From Flavobacteriia bacterium (lineage in GTDB: Bacteria > Bacteroidota > Bacteroidia > Flavobacteriales_D > Crocinitomicaceae), in the NCBI GenBank assembly GCA_947450325.1, contig CANFUT010000010.1, forward strand, positions 58,280-122,279: 64,000 nt of DNA. The letters run 5' to 3'. A program made the translations under genes and the position numbers. This document shows, in pieces, positions 1 through 7,689 of this stretch (its first letter is position 1; the number at the start of each line of letters is the position of its first letter). The notes under the pieces were generated by a model that was not told the DNA's origin, did not search any database, and was given only the letters and a program-made list of their open reading frames with translations.

Positions 1-123
1 TTAATTAAGACCTATTTTTGTTTGATTAAAGAAGGAGTAGATGATGTAAATCATTGCACCAAAAATCAGAAAGGCTATGAAAAGTAAAAAATTGATAAAG
101 TCGCGATCACTGTTATTTTTCAT
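1..123 (-). CDS. small single-pass membrane protein (40 aa)
   Basis: A complete 40-codon reading frame starts at the ATG complementary to 121-123 and stops at 1-3. The peptide starts MKNNSDRDF, then has one hydrophobic helix of about 20 residues (roughly 10-31, ending GAMIYIIY), then a short polar tail ending KIGLN. It is not recognised from any named family. Its ending MIYI-Y and the N-terminal K-N-D pattern are closely matched by the peptide encoded, with a frameshift, at 4173-4299, which supports its being real. The gene is divergent from the sensor kinase at 345. At 4173 the related gene is followed by an ACP-like gene, so the gene just left of this window may be a paralogue of that protein. 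This is a prediction only. Confidence 0.6.
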   Translation of the reverse strand: MKNNSDRDFINFLLFIAFLIFGAMIYIIYSFFNQTKIGLN

Positions 124-285
124 TGAATGGGGTAATTTTATTTTTAATAATTAGTAAATATCACCACCAGACTAGGCCGCGAAATTAGTTTTATTTTTAG
201 TGAATTTTAAAGAAACAGATACGCATAACAATGTGTATTGAACTACATTTTTAATAGGAATAGATTCTGACAATTTTTAAAAAAG

Positions 286-293
286 TATTTTTG
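286..293 (+). promoter_or_regulatory. candidate -7 box TATTTTTG
   Basis: It matches the Bacteroidota -7 consensus TAnnTTTG. No clear TTTG lies at the usual distance upstream. The box overlaps the longest possible start of the downstream kinase at 291, which favours the later start at 345. Confidence 0.4.
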
Positions 294-344
294 TTTATGA
301 TTGCTAAAATTCAATATCAAGGTCGGAAAATACATTTTTTGAAA

Positions 345-3185
345 ATGTTCAAATTTTCTCTGTTATTAGTTTTTTCAATATGGTCTGATGTTGCAGATTG
401 TCAATACAATTATCTTTCACCACTTTTTGATATAAATTCAGGTTTACCTCACAATGAAGTCAATGACATTGTGAAAGATGATGCGGGTTATATTTGGATC
501 GCCACAGACAATGGACTTTCAAGGTTTGATGGCTATAATTTCATCAATTTCAATCATGAAACGCATCCAAACATATTTAAAGAAAGTCGAATCACCAAAA
601 TTCATAAAAAAGGTTCAGTTCTATACCTATTGACTGCTTCTGACGGATTAATTGAATTGCAACCAAAAATTTTGTCGTTCAAGAAATTGTACACTGCAAA
701 TTCCGTTGCGATGGCATTTTCAAATGATACAACTGCCATTCTTTTTGATTCTGGAAAATTGGTCTTTAAGGTTAAAAATAAGGTCATCTTCATTCAAAAC
801 CTAAACCTTTTCCCGAAATCTGATATTACCATTTACAAGGGGAAAATTTTTGTTTCTGTAAGTAATAAAACTATACGAATAATTAATCCAAAATTCCCAA
901 AGAAAATAATCCAAATTACATTTAAAGATACAGATCAATTAGGTAAATTTTATGTTTCAAAAAAATATGGTCTCGTGCTCTGGAATGGTGATGTTGTTCG
1001 TTTACTGCGAAACAATATGTTGGTTTACCATCCGAACTTTATAAATAAAAAACAGATCACTTATTTTGCTGAAGAAGATGGTAAACATATATTTATTGAA
1101 AAAAATAAAGTGCCATATGTCTATTTAAATGGACAAATGACAGGATTTTTCTCTCCCGTAGTAAATCAAAATATTTTATACAAATTTATTATTAGACTGA
1201 ACAAGAGTTGTTTTATTGTAGGAACCAATCAAGGTTTCTTAAGAATAGAACAAATGCCCGCTTTGTCTTATGGAATAGATGATTTTCCATTGAATGTTGA
1301 TTATCAAATAATGCAGAGACGTAAAATCATCGAATATCAAAATCAGCGATTTTTTTTGGGTTTCCCTCGCATTTCAGTAGAAAAAGAAAATGTAGTCGAT
1401 CTTTTTTCAAAAAGAAATTTAACGACCTATGACGGTTTGATTTTTAACAATGAATTATTTTGCACTACAGAAGGAGATGGATTGGTTAGTTTTGATTTAA
1501 ACACAAAGGAAATTACCAATCATGTCAATACAAATCTTGGTTTACATGAAACTTTTCAATCAATTCTAAAAATATCAGATTCTCATGTCTTGTTGTGTGG
1601 AGGAAATAAAATGGTTTTGTATAATCCAAAAAATAAAACATCATTCGCCTATTTTTTGAAAACAGGAACAGAAATTCATGTTGCTGTAAAAAGCAACTAT
1701 TCAAATGTTATTTATTTAGGTACTAATCAAGGATTATTTCGCGGTCGATTAACCAATGGAAATGGATTCAAATTGATTGACACAGAAAAATATTCGAAAT
1801 TAGACGTTAGGGATATTCTCGTGAGAGAAAAGCAAAATGAAATTTGGTTAGCAACCTACAGTGGTGTATTTGTTTTGAATTCAAAAAATCTAAAAAAGAT
1901 TCACGAATATTCTAACGCAAATCAGGTTTCAAACATTAAAGTCGTAAAACTGGTAGAGGATAAATGCAACTGTATTTGGGCTTCTACTTATTCAGGGATA
2001 ACGATTTACAACACTGCGGATGGAACGATTCGTTTTATCAACAAAAGTCATCAACTTAAGAATATTGAATATAATAATAAATCTGCTTGTTTATTGCATG
2101 ACGGAAAAATTGCTTTTGGAGGTCTAAATTATTTTGAAATTATTGATCCAAAGGCTCTGAATGAATTTACATATGCCAAAACCTTTGCTATATCTGGGAT
2201 TGAAACTATTGAAAATGAAAACAAAAAATATTTTTCAGCATATCAAGAGGGACAAAACATTTCGTTTAATACGGGCAAAGAAGCGATCAAAATTTATCTT
2301 GCCAATTTGGATATTAAATTCGGAAGCGGTTATTCCTTCCAATACAGTATTGATTCTAAAAATTGGTTTACCACAGAAAAAAAGAACTGGATATTAATTT
2401 CCAATCTTACTTATGGCGAATATGACTTGAAAATTCGAATGTATAACCCATTTGGTCAGCTTGTTGAAGAAAAAACTTTCTCATTAACCGCCAAGACATC
2501 CGTTTTTTATAAAACAGAATTTCTAAGTTTTATCTTTATTCTTGTAATTATTATCTCAATACTTTTAGTCTACACTTTGAGACGTTCTCTACGTATAAAA
2601 ACACAAACAAAATCAAGAATAGCAATGGATCTTCATGACGAATCTGGAACGATCTTAACGCGCTTGTTGATGTTGAGTAAAAAGGAAAACATTCAAGAAA
2701 AAGACAAAGAACTATTGCAATCAGGATTGAGAGAAGCATTGTATAATTTTAGAACTTATATAAATTCGATTTCGCGTGAAAAACATACTTTACAAGATTT
2801 AACTTATGAACTAAAAGATTTTGTTACAACTTCCTGCGCGGATGCAAATATCCAAGTTGATTTTAAACCTAAATATGATTTGGATTATACTATTCAGGGA
2901 GAGCTCTATAGAGACATAAAACTTTCCATTTATGAGATTGTTACAAATTGCATCAAGCATGCAAATGCTAATCAACTATCCATAAAATTCTTGGCTATTG
3001 ACTACAGGTTAAATATTCTAGTTACTGACAATGGTTTTTGCAATATTTCGGATGTAGAAAGTTACAAAGGAAACGGAATTCGAAACATTAAAAAGCGAAT
3101 CCAGAGAAATCAAGGTCAATTTAAATACTATGTTTTAGAAGGCACTACAGGATTGATGATAGAAATAAATTTACCGTTAGTATGA
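345..3185 (+). CDS. propeller-type sensor histidine kinase
   Basis: A hybrid membrane sensor kinase of about 946 residues. A signal peptide (MFKFSLLLVFSIW) is followed by a long periplasmic region of two-component-regulator propeller repeats (for example 'DDAGYIWIATDNGLSRFDG' near the N-terminus). A Y_Y_Y-like beta domain precedes one membrane helix (FIFILVIIISILLVY). The cytoplasmic part has a HisKA_3-type phosphoacceptor motif, DLHDESG, with His about residue 764. It also has a HATPase domain with N-box EIVTNCIKHA and G-boxes DNGF and GNGI. This is the NarX/LytS-like organisation that pairs with LuxR-type regulators, and one follows directly with a 4-base overlap. The start at 345 was chosen because it gives the signal peptide and because the 291 start sits inside a -7 box. 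The ligand is unknown. Confidence 0.9.
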   Translation: MFKFSLLLVFSIWSDVADCQYNYLSPLFDINSGLPHNEVNDIVKDDAGYIWIATDNGLSRFDGYNFINFNHETHPNIFKESRITKIHKKGSVLYLLTASDGLIELQPKILSFKKLYTANSVAMAFSNDTTAILFDSGKLVFKVKNKVIFIQNLNLFPKSDITIYKGKIFVSVSNKTIRIINPKFPKKIIQITFKDTDQLGKFYVSKKYGLVLWNGDVVRLLRNNMLVYHPNFINKKQITYFAEEDGKHIFIEKNKVPYVYLNGQMTGFFSPVVNQNILYKFIIRLNKSCFIVGTNQGFLRIEQMPALSYGIDDFPLNVDYQIMQRRKIIEYQNQRFFLGFPRISVEKENVVDLFSKRNLTTYDGLIFNNELFCTTEGDGLVSFDLNTKEITNHVNTNLGLHETFQSILKISDSHVLLCGGNKMVLYNPKNKTSFAYFLKTGTEIHVAVKSNYSNVIYLGTNQGLFRGRLTNGNGFKLIDTEKYSKLDVRDILVREKQNEIWLATYSGVFVLNSKNLKKIHEYSNANQVSNIKVVKLVEDKCNCIWASTYSGITIYNTADGTIRFINKSHQLKNIEYNNKSACLLHDGKIAFGGLNYFEIIDPKALNEFTYAKTFAISGIETIENENKKYFSAYQEGQNISFNTGKEAIKIYLANLDIKFGSGYSFQYSIDSKNWFTTEKKNWILISNLTYGEYDLKIRMYNPFGQLVEEKTFSLTAKTSVFYKTEFLSFIFILVIIISILLVYTLRRSLRIKTQTKSRIAMDLHDESGTILTRLLMLSKKENIQEKDKELLQSGLREALYNFRTYINSISREKHTLQDLTYELKDFVTTSCADANIQVDFKPKYDLDYTIQGELYRDIKLSIYEIVTNCIKHANANQLSIKFLAIDYRLNILVTDNGFCNISDVESYKGNGIRNIKKRIQRNQGQFKYYVLEGTTGLMIEINLPLV

Positions 3186-3799
3186 AAAAAATCATCATCA
3201 TAGAAGACGATATTCATTTAGCGCAATTGATGCGAGATAGTATCAATGCGATTGAAAGTTTAGAATGTAAACACGTTTTTCTCAATCCAATTGATTTCTT
3301 AAATAATCCGATTGAAGCAGATATTTACCTGCTTGATATCGTCATGCCAGAAATGAATGGATTGGAAGCGATCGACAAAATCCTGAAATTGTTTCCCAAC
3401 GCAACCATCGTAATGAATACCATCAAAGATGATTCTGAAACCATTTTCCAAGCGTTGCAATTGGGTGCATCAGGTTACATCGACAAACAAAGTTTTCAAA
3501 GAAATTTTAAAGAGGTTTTTTCAAGCATAGAAAACGGCGGCGCTTACATGACTCCGAAAATTGCTCGCAAAGTAATTTCCTTTTTTAATCAACCGTGGAA
3601 CATTTCAGAACAATTAACTGACCGTGAAAAAGACATTGTAAATGGAATTTTGGACGGTTTGAGTTACAAACTCATCGCTGATCGATATGAGATTGCCATT
3701 GACACGGTTCGCATGAATATCAAAAAAGTTTATCGCAAGTTGAATATTAATTCGAAATCAGAATTGTTTAAAATGATTGGTAACAGGCAAAGATTTTAA
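3182..3799 (+). CDS. NarL/FixJ-family response regulator
   Basis: A 205-residue two-domain regulator. The receiver domain occupies about 1-120 with acidic residues ED near position 9 and phosphoacceptor Asp52 in LLDIVMPEMNG. A LuxR-type helix-turn-helix follows at about 140-200 (LTDREKDIVNGILDGLSYKLIADRYEIAIDTVR, read in pieces). Its ATG overlaps the kinase stop (ATGA), so the two are translationally coupled and are very likely cognate partners. The target promoters cannot be told from the window. Its stop codon overlaps, on the other strand, the end of a polysaccharide ligase remnant. Confidence 0.92.
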   Translation: MKKIIIIEDDIHLAQLMRDSINAIESLECKHVFLNPIDFLNNPIEADIYLLDIVMPEMNGLEAIDKILKLFPNATIVMNTIKDDSETIFQALQLGASGYIDKQSFQRNFKEVFSSIENGGAYMTPKIARKVISFFNQPWNISEQLTDREKDIVNGILDGLSYKLIADRYEIAIDTVRMNIKKVYRKLNINSKSELFKMIGNRQRF

Positions 3800-3900
3800 T
3801 CAACGACTTCATTTTTCTTTAGTAATCCTTCATTCAACTTAAACTCCAACGCGATAAAACAAGCACAAATTCCCCAAATTGGAATAGCCGCTTTATCGGT
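3796..3900 (-). pseudogene. 3'-end remnant of a second polysaccharide ligase gene
   Basis: Read on the minus strand, this segment encodes TDKAAIPIWGICACFIALEF followed by KLNEG. That is almost identical to the C-terminus of the ligase at 4768-6198, which has AVPIW instead of AIPIW. The 74 matching bases (3827-3900 against 4778-4851) differ at five positions, most of them synonymous. This copy then continues with a different tail, LLKKNEVVD, to a stop at 3796-3798. No start or upstream domain of a ligase is present, so it is a fragment, either of a paralogue or of an allele replaced by recombination. Confidence 0.75.
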
Positions 3901-3926
3901 TTTGCTATTCAATTTTTTTATTGCTT

Positions 3927-4163
3927 CTAATATTTAAGTAGTCTGTCTAACAACATATTAATTTCCTTCAAATTTTTCTTTTCTAAAAACGCAGATTCTT
4001 CAATTTTTACCGAAAATAATTTTTCTAAGCGCATTTTTAGCTCTAAAAAGTCTAAATCATCTAAATTAAGTTCTCTGAGTAATGTTTGTTCATGTAGATC
4101 AGAATTTTCACAATGCAGATAATTTGAAATAACTTTTCGGATTTTATATTTAAGCTTTTCCAA
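3927..4163 (-). CDS. acyl-carrier-protein-like protein lacking the serine
   Basis: A 78-residue, charged, all-helical protein. The stretch LRELNLDDLDFLELKMRLE lines up with helix II of acyl carrier proteins, where the motif is D-S-L-D-x-x-E-L. The phosphopantetheine-accepting serine is replaced by aspartate (D36, codon GAT), so by family knowledge it should not carry an acyl chain. The best start is TTG at 4161-4163, because a stop lies two codons upstream and the next ATG is far inside. It lies 9 bases downstream of a small membrane-peptide gene and may form an operon with it. A structural or regulatory ACP-fold protein, or a peptide-carrier relic, is possible; no function is assigned. Confidence 0.6.
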   Translation of the reverse strand: MEKLKYKIRKVISNYLHCENSDLHEQTLLRELNLDDLDFLELKMRLEKLFSVKIEESAFLEKKNLKEINMLLDRLLKY

Positions 4164-4172
4164 AATCTAATT

Positions 4173-4299
4173 TTATTTCGTAAGAGGTATATTACTATTG
4201 AGCAATTGGTAAGTAATATAAATCATTCCTAATAGGATTACTATTGCCATGAGTGCTAGAAAAGTTGCGAATCTCAAGTCGACGTCATTTTTGTTCATT
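4173..4299 (-). pseudogene. small membrane peptide, apparently frameshifted
   Basis: An ATG at 4297-4299 starts MNKNDVDLRFATF, very like the peptide at 1-123. The frame is then lost at a run of five A (4260-4264). Removing one base there gives a 41-residue peptide with a hydrophobic helix, LALMAIVILLGMIYITY, ending in IPLTK at the stop 4173-4175. As written, only the last 25 residues from the ATG at 4248-4250 can be read in that frame. This is either a decayed gene, a homopolymer error, phase variation, or programmed slippage. The similarity to the left-edge peptide (shared MIYI-Y) argues that the fused frame was once functional. Confidence 0.5.
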
Positions 4300-4387
4300 A
4301 CAGATAGTCTATTTTATTTATTTTAAGATTTTAGACACTACAAAGTTATTTTCTTTAGTTTAAAAAATTTGCTATTTTAAAGGTTTT

Positions 4388-4420
4388 TTTGTTCTTTCTA
4401 AATTTATTTTGCTACTTTTG
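4388..4420 (+). promoter_or_regulatory. promoter of the Cro-like regulator
   Basis: TTTG at 4388-4391 and TACTTTTG at 4413-4420 are separated by 21 bases, a good match to the Bacteroidota TTTG/TAnnTTTG promoter. The ATG follows the -7 box by only 4 bases, so transcription would begin at or just around the start codon. A leaderless mRNA is likely. Confidence 0.6.
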
Positions 4421-4424
4421 AGGT

Positions 4425-4763
4425 ATGAAAAATGTTAGTGATAATATCAAGAAGTTTAGGGAATTAAAAAACATTACTCGAGAACAGATAGCTGATAGCC
4501 TTGAAATGAGCTTATCAGGGTATAGTAAGTTGGAACGAGGAGAGGTAGAACTGACGGTCTCGAAATTGTACAAAATTTCAGAGATATTAGAAGTGGATAT
4601 TTCTCAAATCTTAAATTTTGATGCTTCTCAAATTTTTAATGTTACAAATAATCAAATAGTAAATGGAGTGAAAGTTAATGAACAGATTAATAATTACAAT
4701 GATATTTACAAAGACAAGTATATCAGTAAATTAGAAGAGGAGATTGAACGTTTAAAAAAGTAG
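4425..4763 (+). CDS. XRE/Cro-family helix-turn-helix regulator
   Basis: A 112-residue protein. Residues 1-60 form a canonical HTH_3 domain (NIKKFRELKNITREQIADSL, then EMSLSGYSKLERG and a DISQIL end). The region after it repeats the motif SQIxNF/SQIFNV and contains N-rich sequence, and it ends in a short coiled coil (YISKLEEEIERLKK). Such proteins in Bacteroidota usually act as local repressors; the target is not visible here. It is the only plus-strand gene in the islet between the duplicated ligase ends. It is divergent from the small-membrane/ACP-like pair and converges with the ligase, whose stop is 4 bases away. Confidence 0.85.
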   Translation: MKNVSDNIKKFRELKNITREQIADSLEMSLSGYSKLERGEVELTVSKLYKISEILEVDISQILNFDASQIFNVTNNQIVNGVKVNEQINNYNDIYKDKYISKLEEEIERLKK

Positions 4764-4767
4764 TATT

Positions 4768-6198
4768 TTATATTTCACCTTCATTCAACTTAAACTCCAA
4801 CGCAATAAAACAAGCACAAATTCCCCAAATCGGAACTGCAGCTTTATCGGTGTCTAAATAGTTGTTCAAAATACCGTGAACAAAATACGTCACCAACGCT
4901 AAAATCATCGCGAGAATCAATACTTTCATTTCTCGTTTTTCCGATGGCCAGCGGTTGTAAAGCGTAATTCCTTTGTAGAAAATCGCTGAAATTAGAATCA
5001 AAATAACAATCAATCCCATGAATCCCATTTCTGCCAAAGGACCCAAATATTCGCTGTGCGCATTTCCGCCGTCTCCGAAGTTGGTGGAAATAATCGTTAA
5101 ATTTTCTGGCTCTTGAAATCTAGCGTATTCAAAGGCGTAAGTTCCTGGACCAAATCCAACAATCGGGCGTTCTTGAAACATCGCAATCGCGCACGACCAA
5201 CGGTTGATTCTTTCCAAATTGGAGGCGTCTGTCGTTACGTTTGCGGCACTTTCCAAGCGTTTACCGAAATCTTCTGTCGTGTGTTCTGATTTGTTTTTCG
5301 ACATGCTTTGTTCAATCGATGTCCAAGAGAAAAACACGAAAACACCAATCGTTGCAACGACGCCCAAAATCAAGCTAAATTTGATTTTGAAGTGAATCAA
5401 AAGCCAAACGAACATGGCAGCGATGATGCTTAGCCAAGCGGCGCGTGTGTAGGAGAAAAACAGTGCAATCAAATTGATAGCAATCAAAACCAACAAAACA
5501 GCTTGAATCAACGGCGAATGTTTTTTCGAGAAGTAAATTCCAAAAATGAGCGGAACCAAAAACGCGGTCATCGCACCATAAATCGTATGATCTTTGAAAA
5601 ATGGCCACATCACCCAGTGACTTTCTTTTTCGCCGAAAGCATAACTTGCGTGCATGAAAACGGTGTAAACCATGGCGATGGTCATACCAATGGTGAAGAA
5701 CCACAAGAAAGTTTTGATGTTTTTTTCTGACAAGAAAACGCGTGAACCGTAGAACAACATCGGAATCATAAACCACAAGCGCGCCAGCAAAAATTTGAAT
5801 GAAACGAGCGGTAAATCACTGGTGATAGAGGTAAAAAGCACCCAAAGCAAATACAATCCGATGGCCCAAACAATGGCATTTTTCCAAATGAAATCAGGGA
5901 AAACTTTGTATTTGATTTGCTGAAAAAGCAGCAAGAGCATCAATCCAAAAAGCAAGGGCTCAGTGGGAACAAACAAACCAAATCCGTTGACATATTCTTC
6001 GATGTTAACAGAAAGTGGCGTCAGTAAAAACAGCAACAAAAAAGTGAATTGCGTATTGAAAACCGCGCTGTAAATCGCCAAAAGTACCACCGGAAAAGCC
6101 AACATGTAAAGCTGATTTTTCCAAATGAAATAGGAGGAAAGCGCAATGAACAAGGCGCCAACCAACAACAACCAACGATTTGTTCGAACGAACTGCAC
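4768..6198 (-). CDS. O-antigen ligase/polymerase family protein (Wzy_C)
   Basis: A polytopic membrane protein of 476 residues with about 10-12 hydrophobic helices. It has the Wzy_C signature in a large periplasmic loop: RINRWSCAIAMFQERPIVGFGPGT followed by NAHSEYLGPLAEMGFMG (given in pieces). Members join or polymerise surface polysaccharide on the periplasmic face. The start is GTG at 6196-6198, directly after the TAA of the upstream chain-length gene, so the two are translationally linked. Ligase versus polymerase cannot be decided by sequence alone. Its last 74 coding bases are duplicated at 3827-3900. Confidence 0.85.
   Translation of the reverse strand: MQFVRTNRWLLLVGALFIALSSYFIWKNQLYMLAFPVVLLAIYSAVFNTQFTFLLLFLLTPLSVNIEEYVNGFGLFVPTEPLLFGLMLLLLFQQIKYKVFPDFIWKNAIVWAIGLYLLWVLFTSITSDLPLVSFKFLLARLWFMIPMLFYGSRVFLSEKNIKTFLWFFTIGMTIAMVYTVFMHASYAFGEKESHWVMWPFFKDHTIYGAMTAFLVPLIFGIYFSKKHSPLIQAVLLVLIAINLIALFFSYTRAAWLSIIAAMFVWLLIHFKIKFSLILGVVATIGVFVFFSWTSIEQSMSKNKSEHTTEDFGKRLESAANVTTDASNLERINRWSCAIAMFQERPIVGFGPGTYAFEYARFQEPENLTIISTNFGDGGNAHSEYLGPLAEMGFMGLIVILILISAIFYKGITLYNRWPSEKREMKVLILAMILALVTYFVHGILNNYLDTDKAAVPIWGICACFIALEFKLNEGEI
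4778..4851. repeat. 74-bp direct repeat, partner at 3827-3900
   Basis: This is the end of the ligase gene, and the same 74 bases occur at 3827-3900 with five differences. The two copies are in the same orientation and bracket about 880 bp that hold the ACP-like gene, the membrane-peptide gene and the Cro-like regulator. Similarity stops abruptly at the NEG codons on one side and the TDK codons on the other. Confidence 0.9.
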
Positions 6199-7194
6199 TT
6201 ACGCGATTTTTCTCAATTCTTGAATGCGGTCTTGAATCAATAACGCAAAGACCATGAAGATGAAAGTAGCAAAAACACTTACAATCACGATGATTGCTTT
6301 TTTCGGTCTGTCTTTTTTGTCGGCAACAACCGCTCTTTCTACCACAAATTTATGGTTGAAATTGGCGTAAGCATCAGATTCTGCTTGTTCGTAAGCAACC
6401 TCAAATTCTGATAATTTCACGATTTTTTCGTCTCTCAACATCGCCAAACCGTCAAATTCAGCACCGTATTTCATGTTGATTTCCAGTTTGTCTTTGAAAA
6501 ATTTGCGGTCTTCAGCACCTTTCGCTTCGTTGTAAGCCGCAGAAAGTGTCGCGCGACCTTCGGAAGTCACAACGCCCAATGCAGAAAGGCTATCTAATTT
6601 CATTCTGATTTCTTTCAAACTCGTTTCAATCAGTTGCTTTTTACGCTGACTGATTTCAAACGCAGGAATTGTTCGTTCCTTCACCATGTCGTTTTTCACG
6701 GTATCGATGAGGTCTACAATTTTGTTAGCGATTTCGGCGGCCAATTCTTTGTCTGAGTCTAAGACATCAATTTGAATCGAGCCATATCTTGTGCGGGTAA
6801 AAAGAATGTGTTCTTCATACGCTTTGCCCAATTTGTAGAATTTATTCGGATCATCTAGGTCGATGTCGTAGTGTTTGAACAAGTCAAAACGTTGTACGAT
6901 TTTATCTCTGATACGAGATGATTGCAGGATTTGAACCATTTGTTCAGATTGTTCTTCTTCCCCAAAATCCATGGAAGAAGCTTTCGCATTTCGTTGTTCC
7001 GAAAAGGAAACTGTACTTGTTGCCGTTGGAAAAACGATGGCAGTTGAGAGGTATAAAGGAGTCAATAAGAATGAGATAACCAATGAGATTACAGCTGCTG
7101 CTGCGGTCACTATTCCAATAATTTTGCGTTTTTTCCAAACAAACAGAATCAAATTTTGACGTTGTTGTTGAAATTCAATATTTTCTTGCTCCAT
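6199..7194 (-). CDS. Wzz/chain-length determinant family protein
   Basis: A 331-residue inner-membrane protein with the Wzz layout: a cytoplasmic N-tail, a first helix near 28-48 (IIGIVTAAAAVISLVISFLL), a large periplasmic helical domain, and a second helix near 300-320 (AIIVIVSVFATFIFMVFALL). The Pro-rich motif of the second helix region is represented by DRPKKA just before it. No tyrosine-kinase domain is fused. Together with the adjacent ligase/polymerase it probably controls polysaccharide chain length. The gene is first of the pair, and no other glycan genes are next to it. Confidence 0.85.
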   Translation of the reverse strand: MEQENIEFQQQRQNLILFVWKKRKIIGIVTAAAAVISLVISFLLTPLYLSTAIVFPTATSTVSFSEQRNAKASSMDFGEEEQSEQMVQILQSSRIRDKIVQRFDLFKHYDIDLDDPNKFYKLGKAYEEHILFTRTRYGSIQIDVLDSDKELAAEIANKIVDLIDTVKNDMVKERTIPAFEISQRKKQLIETSLKEIRMKLDSLSALGVVTSEGRATLSAAYNEAKGAEDRKFFKDKLEINMKYGAEFDGLAMLRDEKIVKLSEFEVAYEQAESDAYANFNHKFVVERAVVADKKDRPKKAIIVIVSVFATFIFMVFALLIQDRIQELRKIA

Positions 7195-7291
7195 GTATTT
7201 CTTTTTGCGTGTGCGAATTTACTTTAAAATCTCCAATTTTTCGAACATCATGGATAACTAAAATTATTGGGTTTTATTGTGGGGTGTCAGA

Positions 7292-7415
7292 GATATTAGG
7301 ATGTTAAGATTTTAAGATGTTAGGATGTTAAGATATTAGGATTTTAAGACGTTAGACTTAAGACATTAGACAATAGACCAAAGACTCAAGACAATAGACT
7401 GTCTAATTGTCTTTT
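7292..7415. repeat. degenerate short-word repeat array (TTAGGATGTTAAGAT / TTAGACAATAGAC)
   Basis: About 120 bp of imperfect 8-12 bp words built on TTAGGATGTTAAGAT, shifting into TTAGACAATAGAC, and ending in the reverse-complement words GTCTAATTGTCT. Related words occur again at 34138-34432. The words have no constant spacer, so this is not a CRISPR. With the palindromic elements at 7449 and 7581 it accounts for most of the 495-base gap 7195-7689, in which no gene is seen. Confidence 0.75.
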
Positions 7416-7448
7416 AGTATGATTAATTTAATTTTAGGAAAAAGGTTC

Positions 7449-7503
7449 TTCCCCTCGGTCCCGTTGACTTCGTCGGATGCTTCGCAACTCAAAGGGGGAA
7501 GAA
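7449..7503. repeat. palindromic element, CCCCTCGGTCCC...AAAGGGGGAAG
   Basis: The ends CTTCCCCTCGGTCCC and CAAAGGGGGAAG are partly complementary. Between them is GTTGACTTCGTCGGATGCTT followed by CGCAACT. The same ends without the central piece occur inside leuS at 36703-36734, and an inverted relative lies at 7581-7655. This is REP-like by form. Confidence 0.7.
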
Positions 7504-7580
7504 TGCACAATTATTAATTATCTAAAAAAAGAAAATGTTGTAGCCAAATTTAGAAACTCTCTATATTGACGAAAATTTAA

Positions 7581-7655
7581 GTTTCCCCCTTTGGAGGAGA
7601 AAAAGCGATAGCTTTTGAAGACTCAGCGATAGCGCTAGGATTAAGGGGGAGGAAA
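7581..7655. repeat. palindromic element, inverted relative of 7449-7503
   Basis: It begins GTTTCCCCCTTTGGAGG and ends TTAAGGGGGAGG, which read on the other strand give the CCTCCCCCTT ... CCTCCAAAGGGGGAA form of the element. The middle contains a second smaller inverted pair (AGCGATAGC occurs twice). Confidence 0.65.
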
Positions 7656-7689
7656 AATTTATGTTGCTTTTTGCATCAAAATAAAATCC

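Noticed and set aside
5375..5776. 133-codon frame within the ligase gene
   Set aside because: Same-strand out-of-frame shadow of the Wzy_C gene.
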